NCBI GenBank assembly: GCA_025331435.1
Contig: JAIWNI010000040.1
Location: 124,001-188,000, forward strand
Direction of reading: 5' to 3'
Source: Choanephora cucurbitarum
Lineage: Eukaryota > Mucoromycota > Mucoromycetes > Mucorales > Choanephoraceae
DNA: 64,000 bases
The position numbers were made by a program, and so were the translations under genes. This document shows, piece after piece, positions 24,449 to 34,830 of this stretch. The first letter of the stretch is position 1. Each line of letters starts with the position of its first letter. The notes beneath the pieces are model-generated. The model was given only the letters and a program-made list of their open reading frames with translations. It had not been told where the DNA came from and made no database searches.

Positions 24449-24483
24449 AACACTACGTCCATTTGTTAAGTGGACATAGTGTT
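24449..24483. repeat. Inverted repeat (imperfect hairpin)
   Basis: ACACTA-cg-TCCA is mirrored by TGGA-ca-TAGTGT around a nine-base loop. The arms resemble the ends of a small inverted-repeat transposable element. No target-site duplication could be confirmed by eye. Confidence 0.5.
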
Positions 24484-24836
24484 ATCTTTATTTTTTTTTT
24501 CTAGTGATTTTAACATGATGCTCTTAGTTCTCACTCACTCAAGAATAGAGCTTATGTTTGTCAATTATCTTACTTATCTTGGACACATGTTGGATTTACA
24601 GCCAGTTATCAGCATCGTCTGGTGGACACTCTATATCAAGAACATACGCATTAAACACATCTAAACTAATAGCCTAACCATAAAAAGATCTAAAGAGAGA
24701 ACTATTTGTCCTCCATGCGGTTCACAGTCACTATTCAAAGTCAAAAAAATTTGATATGTGTGTGTGTGTGCCAAAGCAATTATTTTTTTTTCACCATACT
24801 TGCACTACCTTGAATTTTCTTTATTGAAACCCTTCC

Positions 24837-26839
24837 ATGTCAAGCAAAACGAAGAAAGGTGAGTTATCCCAAATATCAGAAAAACAACAACAGCATCTAA
24901 CTCTACTATGTTTAGGTGGACCTTCTCAGGTACAGTCAATACAATGTCGATCCCAACTCAACATGACCTTTATTTTTTTTGTTTGTCATAGGCCGAGTTG
25001 TTAGTCAAGACATGTTCAGAAATTGTAGCAGAACTCGTAGCAGCTGTTGAAGCAGGCAAGGATGTCAACCTGAACGGTGTCAAGAACAGAGCAGCCCGTA
25101 GAAACAAGTTACAGAACCAACCTAAACTTGTTGAAATCATTGCTGCCATTCCAGAACAACATAAAGCAGCTTTACTTCCTAAATTAAAAGCAAAACCTGT
25201 TCGTACAGCGTCTGGTGTAAGTCTCTTTCTTTTAAAAAAAAAAACAAGTTGACTGATGGGTGAATAGATTGCAGTCGTTGCTGTCATGTGTAAACCTCAC
25301 CGTTGTCCTCATATTGCCATGACAGGCAACATTTGTGTGTAAGTGTGAAGCCATAAGGACATCAACATGGATATTGATCCTCTTTCTCTTATTCAGTTAT
25401 TGTCCAGGTGGTCCTGATTCCGATTTCGAGTATTCAACACAATCCTACACAGGTTACGAACCTACCTCGATGCGTGCCATTCGTGCTCGTTACGACCCTT
25501 ATGAACAATCCCGCGGACGTGTCGATCAGCTTCGAAGTTTAGGTCACAGTGTAGATAAAGTCGAGTATATCATCATGGGTGGTACATTCATGTCATTGGC
25601 AGAAGAATACAGAAACTGGTTTATTCAGAATCTGCATGATGCCTTATCCGGTCATACCAGTAACAATCTCGATGAAGCAGTTCGGTAAAGAGAGAAAAGT
25701 TAGTCTAGGAGGGGGAGATGGAAAGACAAAAGGAGGGACTCATTTGTTTCTGTTAGGTATTCTCAACAGAGTCAAACGAAATGTATTGGTATCACAATCG
25801 AGACACGTCCTGATTACTGTCTAAAGCCTCATTTGAGTCAAATGCTGCGTTATGGCTGTACGCGTCTGGAAGTAGGTGTTCAGAGTGTCTATGAAGATGT
25901 GGCCAGAGACACCAACCGTGGTCACACCGTCAAGGCCGTGACAGAGTGTTTCCAGATGGCCAAGGATGCAGGCTTCAAGGTTGTGTCTCATATGATGCCT
26001 GATTTACCTAATGTGGGTATGGAAAGAGACATTGAGCAGTTCAAGGAATACTTTGAGAACCCTGCCTTTAGATCAGATGGTCTCAAGATCTATCCTACAC
26101 TGGTCATTCGTGGTACTGGTCTCTATGAACTGTGGCGTACAAAGCGGTATCAGAACTATACGCCCAATGCACTGGTTGATCTGGTAGCCCGTATTCTGGC
26201 TCTTGTCCCTCCATGGACCCGTATCTACCGTGTTCAACGTGATATCCCTATGCCCTTGGTCTCTTCTGGTGTGGAGCATGGTAATCTGCGTGAACTGGCT
26301 CTGAATCGAATGAAGGATTTGGGAACAGAGTGTCGTGATGTGCGTACACGTGAGGTGGGTATTACTGAAATCCATCAAAAGATCAAGCCGGATCAAGTGG
26401 AATTGATTCGTCGTGATTATGTTGCCAATGGAGGTTGGGAGACGTTTTTGTCGTATGAGGATCCTCATCAGGACATTCTGGTGGGTCTACTTCGATTAAG
26501 AAAGTGTTCTTCTCAGGCATTCAGACCTGAATTGACAGCGGGTCCTACCTCGATTGTCAGAGAATTACATGTCTATGGTTCTGTTGTGCCTATGCATGAT
26601 CGTGATCCTACCAAGTTCCAACATCAAGGTTTTGGTACACTGTTGATGGAAGAAGCTGCTCGTATTGCCAAGGAAGAGCATGGTAGTGTTAAACTGAGTG
26701 TCATTTCAGGTGTGGGTGTCAGAGATTATTATGCTAAACTTGGTTATGAATTGGATGGTAAGTTAATTTGTCAGGGTATTTTGGGAGTATAGAGGAATTC
26801 ATTCTTTGTATAGGTCCTTATATGTCAAAGATGCTTTAA
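24837..26839 (+). CDS. ELP3: Elongator catalytic subunit Elp3
   Basis: Radical-SAM/acetyltransferase that makes the cm5 group at wobble U34 of tRNA, in the six-subunit Elongator. Seven exons: 24837-24858, 24916-24929, 24992-25216, 25268-25338, 25397-25684, 25757-26757, 26814-26839; phases agree and give 548 residues, as in yeast and human. The 4Fe-4S cysteines are C100, C110 and C113 (C-x9-C-x2-C). The conserved [19 protein letters not shown] follows. The C-terminal GNAT domain has [12 protein letters not shown] and ends [18 protein letters not shown], the last residues coming from a tiny final exon. Exon 2 is only 14 nt. The convergent hemerythrin gene ends 151 bp downstream. Confidence 0.97.
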
Positions 26840-26990
26840 AAAAATTTGCTATTTGTTTATTCAATTAAAATGTAAATATGTAATCAGGAAGAGTCTTTTT
26901 TTTTTTTAATATGAGAAGCAAAGAAGAAGAAGTGGTATTTGTTTGTTTATACAAATGCTGCTCATCCTGATTTCATGCATATAGTGTGTG

Positions 26991-27743
26991 TTAATCTTCT
27001 TGATAGAATGAATCACGCAATTTATCAAAGGGACCCATGATGATATTGGCAGCTTCAGCAGCTATTCCTTGTTGAGGAGCATGAGGATGTGGTCTGGTGG
27101 TTGCCATTTTCTTGTGTTTCATATAAGAATCACCTGCTTCAAGAAGTTGCTTTTGATCGATATTCTCCTTCATCATTGGCAATACCTTCTGTTCTTCAGT
27201 ATCGATATGCTTAAATGCAGTCTCCATGACTGTCTTTAGTTTGTGATCGAATTCAGGGTCATTTTCCATGTCTGCATAACGTACTTCATGTAAGAGAGTA
27301 CGCAGCTGTTGATGTTCATCCAGGCTTCGTTGGTATTCCTGGTTGCTTTCATCGCCCGGTACCTTATCACGCAATAATGGGTAGGCAGTGACCTGTTCAC
27401 ATTCATCATGCAGAACCAATACCTTGACAAGTTGGTTGCGGAGTCTCTTCTTTTCCTTGATATCTGTTGCCTTCCAGTAGGCTGCATGAAGATTTCTGGC
27501 TTCATCATGATCGTTGATGATCAGATCTGTGATAGGAAGATGGTCAGACCCAGTGGTGGGGATCAAATCACTTTCTTTTGTGTCAGAAGATGCTTGTTGG
27601 CTTTCTTTTGTAGCAGACACATGTTCTGAAGGAACAGGAGGATCTGTGGGTTTTGGAGGTACTTTTGGTTCAATACCAATGTCTGTGGCTGGAGGATCTA
27701 CTGGCATAGGATCCTTTTCATTAGAAGGGTTTGTACTTGCCAT
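26991..27743 (-). CDS. Hemerythrin/HHE-domain protein
   Basis: Putative di-iron four-helix protein, intronless, 250 residues. The first 75 residues are Pro/Ser/Thr-rich and disordered. The HHE domain follows at about 70-200. Its likely metal-ligand segments are DLIINDHDEARNLH, LVLHDECEQVTAYP, RSLDEHQQLRTLLHEV and AFKHIDTEEQKVLP, matching the His/Glu pattern of the family. The C-terminus (TRPHPHAPQQGIAAEAANIIMGPFDK by region) resembles the tail seen in fungal HHE proteins. It is divergent from the SxIP gene, sharing a 408-bp promoter that carries two ACGTCA/TGACGT half-sites. Physiological role (oxygen or NO sensing, iron) is unknown. Confidence 0.85.
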   Translation of the reverse strand: MASTNPSNEKDPMPVDPPATDIGIEPKVPPKPTDPPVPSEHVSATKESQQASSDTKESDLIPTTGSDHLPITDLIINDHDEARNLHAAYWKATDIKEKKRLRNQLVKVLVLHDECEQVTAYPLLRDKVPGDESNQEYQRSLDEHQQLRTLLHEVRYADMENDPEFDHKLKTVMETAFKHIDTEEQKVLPMMKENIDQKQLLEAGDSYMKHKKMATTRPHPHAPQQGIAAEAANIIMGPFDKLRDSFYQED

Positions 27744-27891
27744 TGTTTAAAGTAATAGAAAAGAAGAAGAAGAATGCCCTTTATATAAAAGAATATGAAG
27801 GCAATTTGACATAATCATGAAGTTGTCTGATAAATTACAGCAAGTGACATCAATTCTTGTCACTCTTCTCAAATAAGGTTGCATGACAGAG

Positions 27892-27936
27892 ACGTCAAAT
27901 CATCATTGTAATTTCTCCCTTCTTGACTGATGACGT
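27892..27936. promoter_or_regulatory. Two CRE-like half-sites in a bidirectional promoter
   Basis: ACGTCA (27892-27897) and TGACGT (27931-27936) lie 34 bp apart between the divergent hemerythrin and SxIP genes. They match bZIP-type cores. Function is inferred from sequence only. Confidence 0.3.
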
Positions 27937-28151
27937 GTAATTTTATTAAAAAAAAAAAAGTTCTTCACTATGATTACACACTGATTTTTTTTTTAGGCGA
28001 TACAAGACAAACCCCCCCTTTTTTTTTTCTGTTCCAGACTGATTCAGTAAAGCAGTACAATTTAGCCTTTTTTTCTCCCTCTTTCTTCTTCTTTTTTTTT
28101 AAATACACATCATCACCAAAGAAAAAAAAAGAGATATAGATACCCAACACC

Positions 28152-29659
28152 ATGTCACAAACATCCAACCTATACAACGGATACACAGAAGAAAACAAAG
28201 GTCCATCAACCACCATAGAACCCAACTCACCCAACAAGTCTGATAATGTTGAAGGATGGTTATTGAATGTCCATACCTACAGAGACCCTACCGGTTTAGA
28301 ACCAGTTAGGTCTATTGTGGATGCAGACAATAACAGGTAAGAAAAGAGAGTTAAATAAGTTTGCACATCCTGTTTGTTTATATTTCTGTTTCTGTTAGTA
28401 TACCTACACAGATGCGAGTAAAGAATGGTAGAGCTGGATCGATCACATCCGAAGACAGTGTTAATCTGGATGACCTTATCAATGCCAACTTTACTACGGA
28501 CATGGACGACGAGACAGATTTGCCTGACTTGGCTGATCTTGATTTAGACGATTCTACAGACGACTTTTGGAAACTGGACGGTGTAAGTGTTGTTACTTGA
28601 AAAGGAACTGCTTTCCTAAGGGACCCTTTTGACATTCTTAGGCAGAATCATTGAATCACCTGGATACAAGTTTTAAAGAATTCATGTCCAAGGTAAAATT
28701 ATTAAATGATGTGAAACAGGGAGTTGACATTTGTTTTAGAATGACAATGATAATTATGATTTAAACTGGAGTCCTACAGACACAAGAACAAGTCCTGTTA
28801 AACCAGGTAACAGAGTCTGATGCTATAATTACATTTGTATACTAACAAGAGGGAATAAGCAACACCTCGATATGCAAGATCAGGCAGTATAAGTAGTGAA
28901 AATAGCTTAAACTCACAATCGACTATCACTCAATATGCAAAATACGGTCTTGCAGCCGTCAATCATCCTTCAGAATCATCTTCTACTTCATCTCGTTCAC
29001 TCAGTCGATTGAGTAACTACTCTACAGCCTCATCCAACACAACATCAGGCATGAATCCACGTACATCCAGCAATAATCTGAATGGGATACCTACACCCAG
29101 TCGATCTTACACCTTAAGAGAAAACCAATCCCATCTTTCTCCAGCCAAGAAGCCTCGTTCCCAACTGGCCAAACGAGCCTCACACATCCCAGCACCTGTC
29201 ACTTCTTACTCGCCACCTTCTCCTCAGCGTACCATCTCTTCCTCTTCTACATCTAAACTATTCCATCCTGGCATTGCCTCACCTTCTCAACCACAGAAAA
29301 GAATACCCCAGCGTGCAAGTCACATACCCACCGTCAGAGAATCGATACATCGTCCTGGATCACCTCAATATAGTTCATCTGGTAGAGCTTCTGCTACACC
29401 TTCTCGAATAGGCATACGAAGCCCTACACCAGGTGGTCCTAGAAACAGTCTGTTTGGTCCTTCCAAAACGACATCAGCAACCAATCCAACAACACAGCCT
29501 GTTCGATCAGTGACGCCTACTTCTTCATCGCATCTAAATCAAAAGAGAAGTATGACTCCTCTTGGCTCAAGACCGAGTGGGCTTAGGCTTCCTGGAAGTG
29601 TTGCTTCATCTAACGTAAGAAGTGCAAGTCGTATAGGTGTCTTTAAGAAATCATCTTAA
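28152..29659 (+). CDS. Basic Ser/Pro-rich disordered protein with SxIP motifs
   Basis: Five exons: 28152-28336, 28399-28582, 28642-28692, 28740-28806, 28860-29659; phases fit, 428 residues. The N-terminal third is acidic (LDDLINANFTTDMDDETD). The C-terminal two thirds are Ser/Pro/Arg-rich and basic. Two near-identical RASHIPxx motifs (RASHIPAP and RASHIPTV) match the SxIP consensus by which microtubule plus-end proteins bind EB1. Other Ser-Pro and Arg-Ser motifs recur (SRIGIRSPTPG, SRSYTL). No folded domain was recognised. A microtubule plus-end tracking role is an inference; SxIP is short and can occur by chance in such sequence. Confidence 0.75.
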
Positions 29660-29789
29660 AATATGAATAAACATTCCATTCTAAAACATAAAGGTCTTTA
29701 AGGCAGGTGTATCCTTTTTGAAGGGTTCATTATTTCAAGAGGAAATAGACCCCACCTAAACAGTGGAGTCTTGATCAACACTGTTTCAA

Positions 29790-29794
29790 CCAAT
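29790..29794 (+). promoter_or_regulatory. CCAAT box of the lipase gene
   Basis: CCAAT lies about 100 bp upstream of the lipase start, at a spacing similar to those seen for MED8, TAF3, the Bro1 gene and TFIIE alpha in this window. It is a probable HAP/NF-Y site. Confidence 0.4.
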
Positions 29795-29892
29795 CAATAC
29801 TGTTTCACACTTCAAAAGTGTCACACCAATTTCATCATTTAAACTCATGGCAACTCATTTTTTATTTTTTTCTTTTTTTTTTTTTTTTAAAA

Positions 29893-31789
29893 ATGAACAA
29901 TTTGAAGTTTCTGATACAGATTGTTCTGTTGATTGCCTTCATCCCCACACTTATTGGTTACTATGTTCAATCCAAAGGTCATTGGATTGTTGGTCTGTTT
30001 TGTTATATGAGTGCTGTCTTTGTCTTGACAGTGCCTATCATGACCTATCTGACTATACGACTGATTCAACATGGTATGCCCTTTGTACTTCGACTGTTAA
30101 GCCTGTTGAACAGACGATTGATGCCAATTGCTCGATTTGTCTCTCACAGTAAACTGCTGGGACCACTCATCAACTTGTTTATTCGAACTCAATTCTTCAT
30201 CTCTTTTATTGGACTGTTGATGTGTGACCAACTGATACGCGTTGTCTTGGGTCGATTTGCTGGTCAACATGTTACTAAACGTTACCTCTGTAAGGACTGT
30301 TTGATATTGTATGATGTGTATCATTCATCTCTTGATAGCCTTGATCAATGTAGGGGATGTCCGTTTCTTTCCTCAGGACAGTCTAGAGGATACACAGCCT
30401 GAAACAGAGACGATTGATGCAGCCTATAGAGACAACAAAGGTGAACGACCTCATTATTCGTTGTCGGTAGCACATACATTAGCAGTGGCTAGTAAATTAG
30501 CATATGAAGATGTTGCGGTAGTTCAATATGAATTAGAAGTAGCAGGTTATGAAGTGGAGCGTACATTTAAAGCCATTGGTTATAGAGTAAGTCATCTCTC
30601 TGTTCTTTTTCTTTTTCTGATGATGATTTATATGCTTAGAATGTATGTGCTTATGTGGTAGAGAAGCATGATTCAATTATGTTGATATTTCGAGGGTAAA
30701 AAAAAAAAAGTTGAATCTAGATAAGCACTTAAACAAATGATAGTACCAATCCTCTAAACATTCAGAATTATGTAACCAACATTGATGCTGGTCTCAGTAA
30801 GGTATCTTCACCTACAAAGGGTTCTATGGGTAAAGTACATAAAGGATTCTGGGATGCTATGGGTGCCACTGAGATTGAACAATACCAATCCTCTGAATCA
30901 ATCCATATCGAACTCAACAACACATCCCTCTTTAAATCCATCTCTTCTTCCCTGATTGGTGTCCTCAAGCTTCTCAAGATGCTCTCACTCAATATCTTTA
31001 CCAATGTCACTGATCCTATTGATGCCAGTTGGGCTGGTCATGATGGAGCCATGCTTCGTCATCATAGTGCCTATGCTCAAGCTGAACATCATATTCTAAA
31101 GTTAATAGGTGACAACAAAAACAAAAAGCTGTATGTGGCAGGTCATTCATTAGGTGGAGCATTGGCAACAGGTACATACATATACATACATATATATATA
31201 TAGATACTCAATGACATACATAGTATTTGTGGCCAAAATGATTCAAATTGATAGTCAATTGATGCGTCATTTTGAAGGTCTTTATACCTTTGGTCAACCT
31301 AATATTGGTGATAGGGATTTCGGTAAATCATTTACGGCAGATATCAACTGCAAGATATTCAATCATACCTATAACAATGGTCAGTAGTTAAAGACAACTA
31401 AACAAGACTTGATCTAATCCTATAGACAAACAGATGTAGTGCCTCGTATTCCCTTTTGGTATAGTCCACCACCAGGCACACTTGTGTTTATTGACTCTTC
31501 CTATAAGATATCGATATACCCACCCAGTCAAAAGACACAAGATCCAGTACCAGTCCGACCCATCTCTTACCTTCATCTATCCGGTCTACTGAACCGATCT
31601 GTCATCCGAAGACTGAAATCAGAGACATCCACCCGTATCCTCTTTCGTGTCCTATTTCCCTTTTTCATCAATGATCATTTCCCCAGTGATTACAGTGATG
31701 CCCTCTTGAATGGACATGTTGAATGGGTCATTTTAGAAGAAAAAGGCGAGGGAGGCAATATAGATGATGATGACGACGATAATAAATAG
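29893..31789 (+). CDS. Membrane-anchored class 3 lipase
   Basis: Alpha/beta hydrolase of the fungal lipase-3 family. Six exons: 29893-30289, 30354-30586, 30640-30695, 30744-31171, 31224-31379, 31434-31789; phases fit, 541 residues. The N-terminus has three hydrophobic stretches (about 5-27, 33-54 and 97-115), so it is membrane-embedded rather than secreted free. The catalytic Ser sits in GHSLGG (S364). The probable acid is the Asp of NNDVVPRIPF (about 424) and the His lies in NGHVEW (about 518). The conserved FRGTNPLNIQNY strand gives the family's FRGT motif. The protein ends in an acidic run of Asp. An acylglycerol or phospholipid substrate is likely but not deducible. It converges with the next gene, with 58 bp between stops. 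Confidence 0.9.
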
Positions 31790-31847
31790 AGAGTTACGTG
31801 ACCAAAAGCATGGATTTGATTGGACTTTATTTATATAAAATAATTAT

Positions 31848-32359
31848 TTAACATTTAGGAAATGTTGAATTATCAACAGTAACAGAGACAGGGATCATGA
31901 TGGTATCCTGAGGCGTACCTGTAGTATCAGCATAGACAGGTGTAAATGTCAATGAGAAATCAAAGGAGGCAGGAGGATAGCGAGAGAAGAAATGACAGCC
32001 AGGCACCTTCCAGGATTCATTGTGATGAACATCTTGACTGCCTCCTGGGTAACTATTGGTCTTTAGGCTTGAGGCTACACTGAATGAATGGCTGTTGGAT
32101 TGATTGGCCCGTTCAGTCCAGCTAAAACTAGCACTTAATGAAGATGGATAATAGACTATACTGATCATTTAATAAAATGGAGTGATATACACACATTCTT
32201 TGCTACATTACATGTTTGGCTTCCAATGACAGTGTATTTGATATCAAACGTTTCTTTACTCTTGATCACATCATTGGGTTTAGGTGCATCAATACGAATT
32301 AGATTCTGAGCATAGGTAGACAGAATAAAGAAAACAAGGTAATAGTAGAGTGTGTACAT
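31848..32359 (-). CDS. Small secreted protein, Kre9/Knh1-like N-terminal domain
   Basis: A predicted signal peptide (MYTLYYYLVFFILSTYAQN) is followed by an Ig-like beta domain starting IRIDAPKPNDVIKSKETFDI, typical of fungal Ser/Thr-rich cell-wall or GPI-family proteins. Total 158-159 residues with several Cys and N-glycosylation sequons (NQS, NES, NST). There are two exons, but the junction has two consistent solutions: exon 1 ends 32191 and exon 2 starts 32155, or exon 1 ends 32193 and exon 2 starts 32160. The first uses the better donor (GTATAT). No GPI-anchor tail is evident; it ends VDNSTFPKC. Its start codon is only 88 bp from the end of the upstream GH8 gene. Confidence 0.65.
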
Positions 32360-32447
32360 GATATAAAAATAAAAGAGAAAGAGAAAAGAGAGAAAAACAT
32401 CTTTTTTGAATATAAGCTATATTTTCTTTGAATAACTCAGATTCTAT

Positions 32448-33788
32448 TTATAGAGGAACATTCGCATTTAATAAACAGAGCATAGCAATACTTTCACCAA
32501 AATAAGTAGCATCCATCTGTCTCATGTCCTTTAGGATCTGATCCAACTGAACACGCCATTCCAACACCCAGAATAAAAAGCAGGCAGGAGCCACAAAGGC
32601 CATGTCTGTATAATCCACATAACAATGTCCATTCAATCTATAGCCTGCCTTAATACCACAATCCCCATTGCCTCCACCACGAGCCAGTTGATTGGCAAAG
32701 AACTGTGCCTGAGTCTCCAGCAGAGGTCTCACTCGTTGATCGCGTGTCAGCATATAATAATGGCCCAGACGCCATGGTACACGACATGAATTCCAATTGT
32801 AATCAGGATCATGGTCACTTTCCAACACTTGTCCTTGAGCAGGATAATAGCCTCCACTCTGTTGATCTAACTTGAGGAAATCGGCAATCAGTCCAGTCTG
32901 AGGATTTAGGCTGTGTTGTGTCATGATACAGTTCAGGATGGCATTGATCACTTGGGCCCATTGTTCTTTTCTCTGTGTGTCTTCCTGAACAAAGTTTAGC
33001 ATGGCATGGAGAGAACATCAAGTTACTTACATAGTAAAAGATAAGATAGCCACTTAGGATAAAATCACTGGGTCGTGTCAACAGATAGGCATCATCTCCA
33101 GGGTCTGCCCAGTCACCAATCAAGGGCATATGGGTCTGATGGTTGATACAGTGTTGATAGATACAGCCTGCTAATTCAACTGCTGTCTGACGATAATCAA
33201 TCTCACCTTGATAGCCACCTCTTCCCCAGACTTTGGCTGCCACAAACAGAGCAGTACAGACATCGACATCACCATCTGTAGCACAATTCTGACCCCCTTC
33301 ATCACCAGGCACAAAACGGCCATGACTATCTACCTTTTGTTGCCATCTACAGAACAGGAGCTATCTTAATGATCTATTGTACATAAGCACAGATGACTTT
33401 ACTGCATTAATCCCTTATTGTTTCTGAATCGCATAAAGTATCGATAGAGACCTATTCTTGTTCAGTCCTCCTTTTTCTGATTTCTTATTAGTCTTACTTT
33501 ACCATCAAAATCTTGTTGATTTCGCTTCAAGACAGAGATAAGCATACCATAACCTTCTTTAGAGTCAATATTACATCATACCAAGCCCATGGTTTGTATG
33601 CCTTACCATGTGCTTCTGAACAAGTCATTTCTTTTAATCCTTCATTCTGTTCCTTATAATACACATACAACCCATCTTCATAAGAGCGTAAATACCTTGA
33701 TTGCTATCAAATTAGATTATAGGCAGTATGCTAGAGTGGCTACTTACTTGTTGCGCCAAGTGACATAATTGTGTTCAATATCAGTCAT
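32448..33788 (-). CDS. Glycoside hydrolase family 8 protein
   Basis: Inverting (alpha/alpha)6-barrel glycosidase; GH8 members cut cellulose, chitosan, xylan or mixed glucans. Six exons: 33788-33748, 33695-33607, 33556-33503, 33451-33403, 33346-33031, 32984-32448; all phases fit, 361 residues. The family acid block SEAHEGYGM (probable catalytic Glu at 41) is split by an intron after residue 43. The second block, CATDGDVDVCTALFVAAKVWG (Asp at about 102-106), carries the conserved TDGDxD. CRVPWRLGHYY further on matches the family's W-R-P-W-R region. No signal peptide is visible at the chosen ATG, which is odd for a secreted glycosidase; an upstream exon may be missing. Substrate unknown. Confidence 0.85.
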
Positions 33789-33948
33789 TTTAACTAAAGA
33801 AAAACAAAAGAGAGAAAAAAAAAAGGAAAGTTGTTCTATTTTTGTTTGTTTTAAAAAAATAAAAGTAAACTCGCTGAATTTGAATAGGTGTTGTACAAGA
33901 AGAGAGTAGAGAGTAGAGAGAAAGATGACGGAGTTGAATTTGTTACCT

Positions 33949-33951
<3 letters not shown>

Positions 33952-33982
<31 letters not shown>
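33952..33982. repeat. GA dinucleotide microsatellite
   Basis: About 15 consecutive GA units in the promoter side of the GH8 gene. Confidence 0.85.
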
Positions 33983-33986
<4 letters not shown>

Positions 33987-34696
33987 AGGACTAACAATAG
34001 GGTTTCTGAATTCTGTTATCCTTTATCAGCCCAAACAATGAATCTCTCAGTTGACTATTATACCCCCCTCTTTCCATAACGCATTATTTTTTTAAGTAAA
34101 AGACATGTATAGGCTTTTGATCAGAAACAAAAAACCAAAGAACGATTCTATTGTATGCAAAAGGAAATAAGGTTCGATGAACAACTGTTGATTTCGTATA
34201 TGGCTTTAGACAATGAAATAAGGCTTGAACAGGTTGTATTCACCCTTGAAACAACAGGTCATTCGATGTTATCATTCTATGTCATATTTGGCTATTTGAT
34301 GTGTATCTATTAAACCAAAGTCCGCCGAGGGAGAAACAAACGGGATGGAATCCGATTTGGAAACTCTCTCTCTCTCTCTCTCTTGAAGGGGCCTCAGTTA
34401 CTTTGTACTATCTTGGCTTCTAAAGTAGCTTATACAGAAACAAGGAATAAGAACCATCGATTGGACTGTAATACAAACCAATAAATTAACGTCTTATTCA
34501 TGTCTAGAACCATACTCTATGCTGAGTTTATCAGAAAAGAATCAGGCTAGATGATTCAATGACCGATCATGATAGCGAATAAGATAGCATGAAAACCAAA
34601 GTTATGCAGCATCTCACTCTCTTTTTACTTATTATGGTTCTTTTCTTTACGAAAACAGAAAGAAAGTTTAGCCATAGAGAGAGAGAGCGAAAACAA

Positions 34697-34701
34697 CCAA
34701 T
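34697..34701 (+). promoter_or_regulatory. CCAAT box of MED8
   Basis: CCAAT lies 130 bp upstream of the MED8 start codon. It is a probable HAP/NF-Y site by sequence and spacing. Confidence 0.4.
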
Positions 34702-34830
34702 GAGGCTAGGTTATCTTTAAAGCAGACTATCTATACTGAAAAAGACTTGTTCAAAAAAATAAAACAAAAAAGAAAAAAACGCGTATGTGACTTTGGATTT
34801 TTGTTTCTTTTTTTTTTTTCTTTCTTCATT

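Larger units (their letters stand above)
23242..24836. other. 1.6-kb intergenic region upstream of ELP3
   Basis: Contains a (TC)n microsatellite, a GAAAAAAAGCTTA motif repeated at about 23670 and 23710, and an inverted repeat at 24449-24483. The frame at 24470-24664 overlaps that inverted repeat and has no recognised homology. No gene was supported. Confidence 0.55.
33789..34830. other. 1.0-kb intergenic region between GH8 and MED8
   Basis: Divergent promoter region. It holds a (GA)n microsatellite (33952-33982), a (TC)n run at about 34366-34382, a C-run (34063-34068), a CCAAT box (34697-34701) and a T-tract just before the MED8 start. No gene was seen. Confidence 0.6.

Noticed and set aside
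24470..24664. 64-residue frame upstream of ELP3
   Set aside because: Overlaps an inverted repeat and simple T-runs, has no homology, and no splice partner was found.
27508..27750. Plus-strand frames antisense to the hemerythrin gene
   Set aside because: Exact antisense of the supported HHE gene and lacking homology.
34747..34830. N-terminal extension of MED8 (FKKIKQKRKK... FLFLFFF)
   Set aside because: It derives from A- and T-homopolymers in the leader; the conserved Med8 start is the ATG at 34831.
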